A stretch of DNA of 20,783 nucleotides, taken from Acephala macrosclerotiorum (Eukaryota > Ascomycota > Leotiomycetes > Helotiales > Mollisiaceae). Made by a program: the position numbers and the translations under genes. A model generated the notes under the pieces. That model was given only the letters and a program-made list of their open reading frames with translations, made no database searches and was not told the origin of the DNA. Shown here one piece after another: positions 20,779 through 20,783 of the stretch. Numbering within the stretch: the first letter of the stretch is position 1; each line of letters opens with the position of its first letter. The stretch is taken from positions 1-20,783 of the forward strand of contig MU119758.1 of NCBI GenBank assembly GCA_014904845.1, in the 5' to 3' direction.

Positions 20779-20783
20779 ATTAT

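Larger units (their letters stand above)
1..20783. other. Hypermutated AT-rich isochore, RIP-like, CpG-sparing
   Basis: The whole window is AT-saturated, and surviving C and G lie mostly in CpG pairs within acg, tcg, cga and cgt. CpA and TpG are rare, and there is no open coding frame of any length. In ascomycete fungi, RIP converts C to T in duplicated DNA, preferentially at CpA, and leaves AT-rich heterochromatin filled with transposon remnants. A CpG-methylation deamination process would instead remove CpG and raise TpG and CpA, which is not what is seen. The repeat pair at 4377 and 11241 shows the mutation type directly. Composition is seen in the sequence; RIP is the best-fitting known process; heterochromatic or centromeric status is inference. 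Alternatives are another AT-biased eukaryotic genome (for example anaerobic fungi, apicomplexans, slime moulds), but none of these explains selective CpG survival. Confidence 0.8.

Noticed and set aside
1..20783. Mitochondrial, plastid or endosymbiont genome
   Set aside because: Those genomes are AT-rich but gene-dense. No rRNA, tRNA or long frame under any usual genetic code is apparent here, and TAA stops close all frames.
1..20783. tRNA genes
   Set aside because: I found no A-box/B-box or T-loop (GTTCRANNC) sequence with a foldable acceptor stem; even the islands lack one.

Overview
The window is about 20.8 kb of extremely AT-rich DNA; by eye roughly 90% A+T, not computed. I found no intact protein-coding gene, rRNA or tRNA. 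Both strands are full of TAA stops, and the only ATG-initiated frames above 60 codons (177-365 and 20541-20738) are low-complexity chance frames. The key compositional sign is that nearly every remaining C is followed by G (acg, tcg), while CpA, TpG, CpC, CpT, GpG and ApG are scarce. This is the reverse of ordinary CpG-methylation decay. It fits saturated repeat-induced point mutation (RIP), the premeiotic C-to-T process of filamentous ascomycetes. The most likely source is therefore a constitutively heterochromatic AT-rich isochore, possibly pericentromeric or centromeric, of a Pezizomycotina-type fungus. Species and chromosomal position cannot be told from this sequence.

Layout. 1-700: T-rich degraded DNA. 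700-1130: a less degraded patch with small inverted repeats. 1130-2240: mixed DNA with an A19 and a T26 tract and a CpG-dense stretch (about 1790-2165). 2240-4376: A-rich. 4377-4567: first copy of a ~190-bp direct repeat, followed by a hairpin. 4568-11030: T-rich. 11030-11240: less degraded, with a 14-bp inverted repeat. 11241-11430: second copy of the direct repeat. 11431-14780 and 14946-17620: A-rich overall, separated by a less mutated island at 14781-14945. 17621-17753: the most complex island in the window. 17754-18800: three families of short repeats (33-bp, 40-bp and ATTATTCG units). 18800-20783: degraded DNA ending in two long A tracts and a 14-bp-period duplication.

Interpretation. 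The repeat pair at 4377 and 11241 differs almost only by transitions (20 of 22 substitutions), and 17 of those 20 have the C or G in the left copy. That is direct within-window evidence for C-to-T decay. The pair could be the LTRs of a dead ~7-kb retrotransposon occupying 4377-11430. Plus-strand skew is T-rich between the copies and A-rich outside, so the element would most likely have been coded on the minus strand. The A-rich blocks on either side would then be other dead elements in plus orientation. No working genetic system is visible. The parts most worth attention are the spared islands (4505-4600, 14781-14945, 17621-17753), which share CTAG and, in two cases, ATCACGTG motifs, and the short-repeat cluster at 17887-18760.
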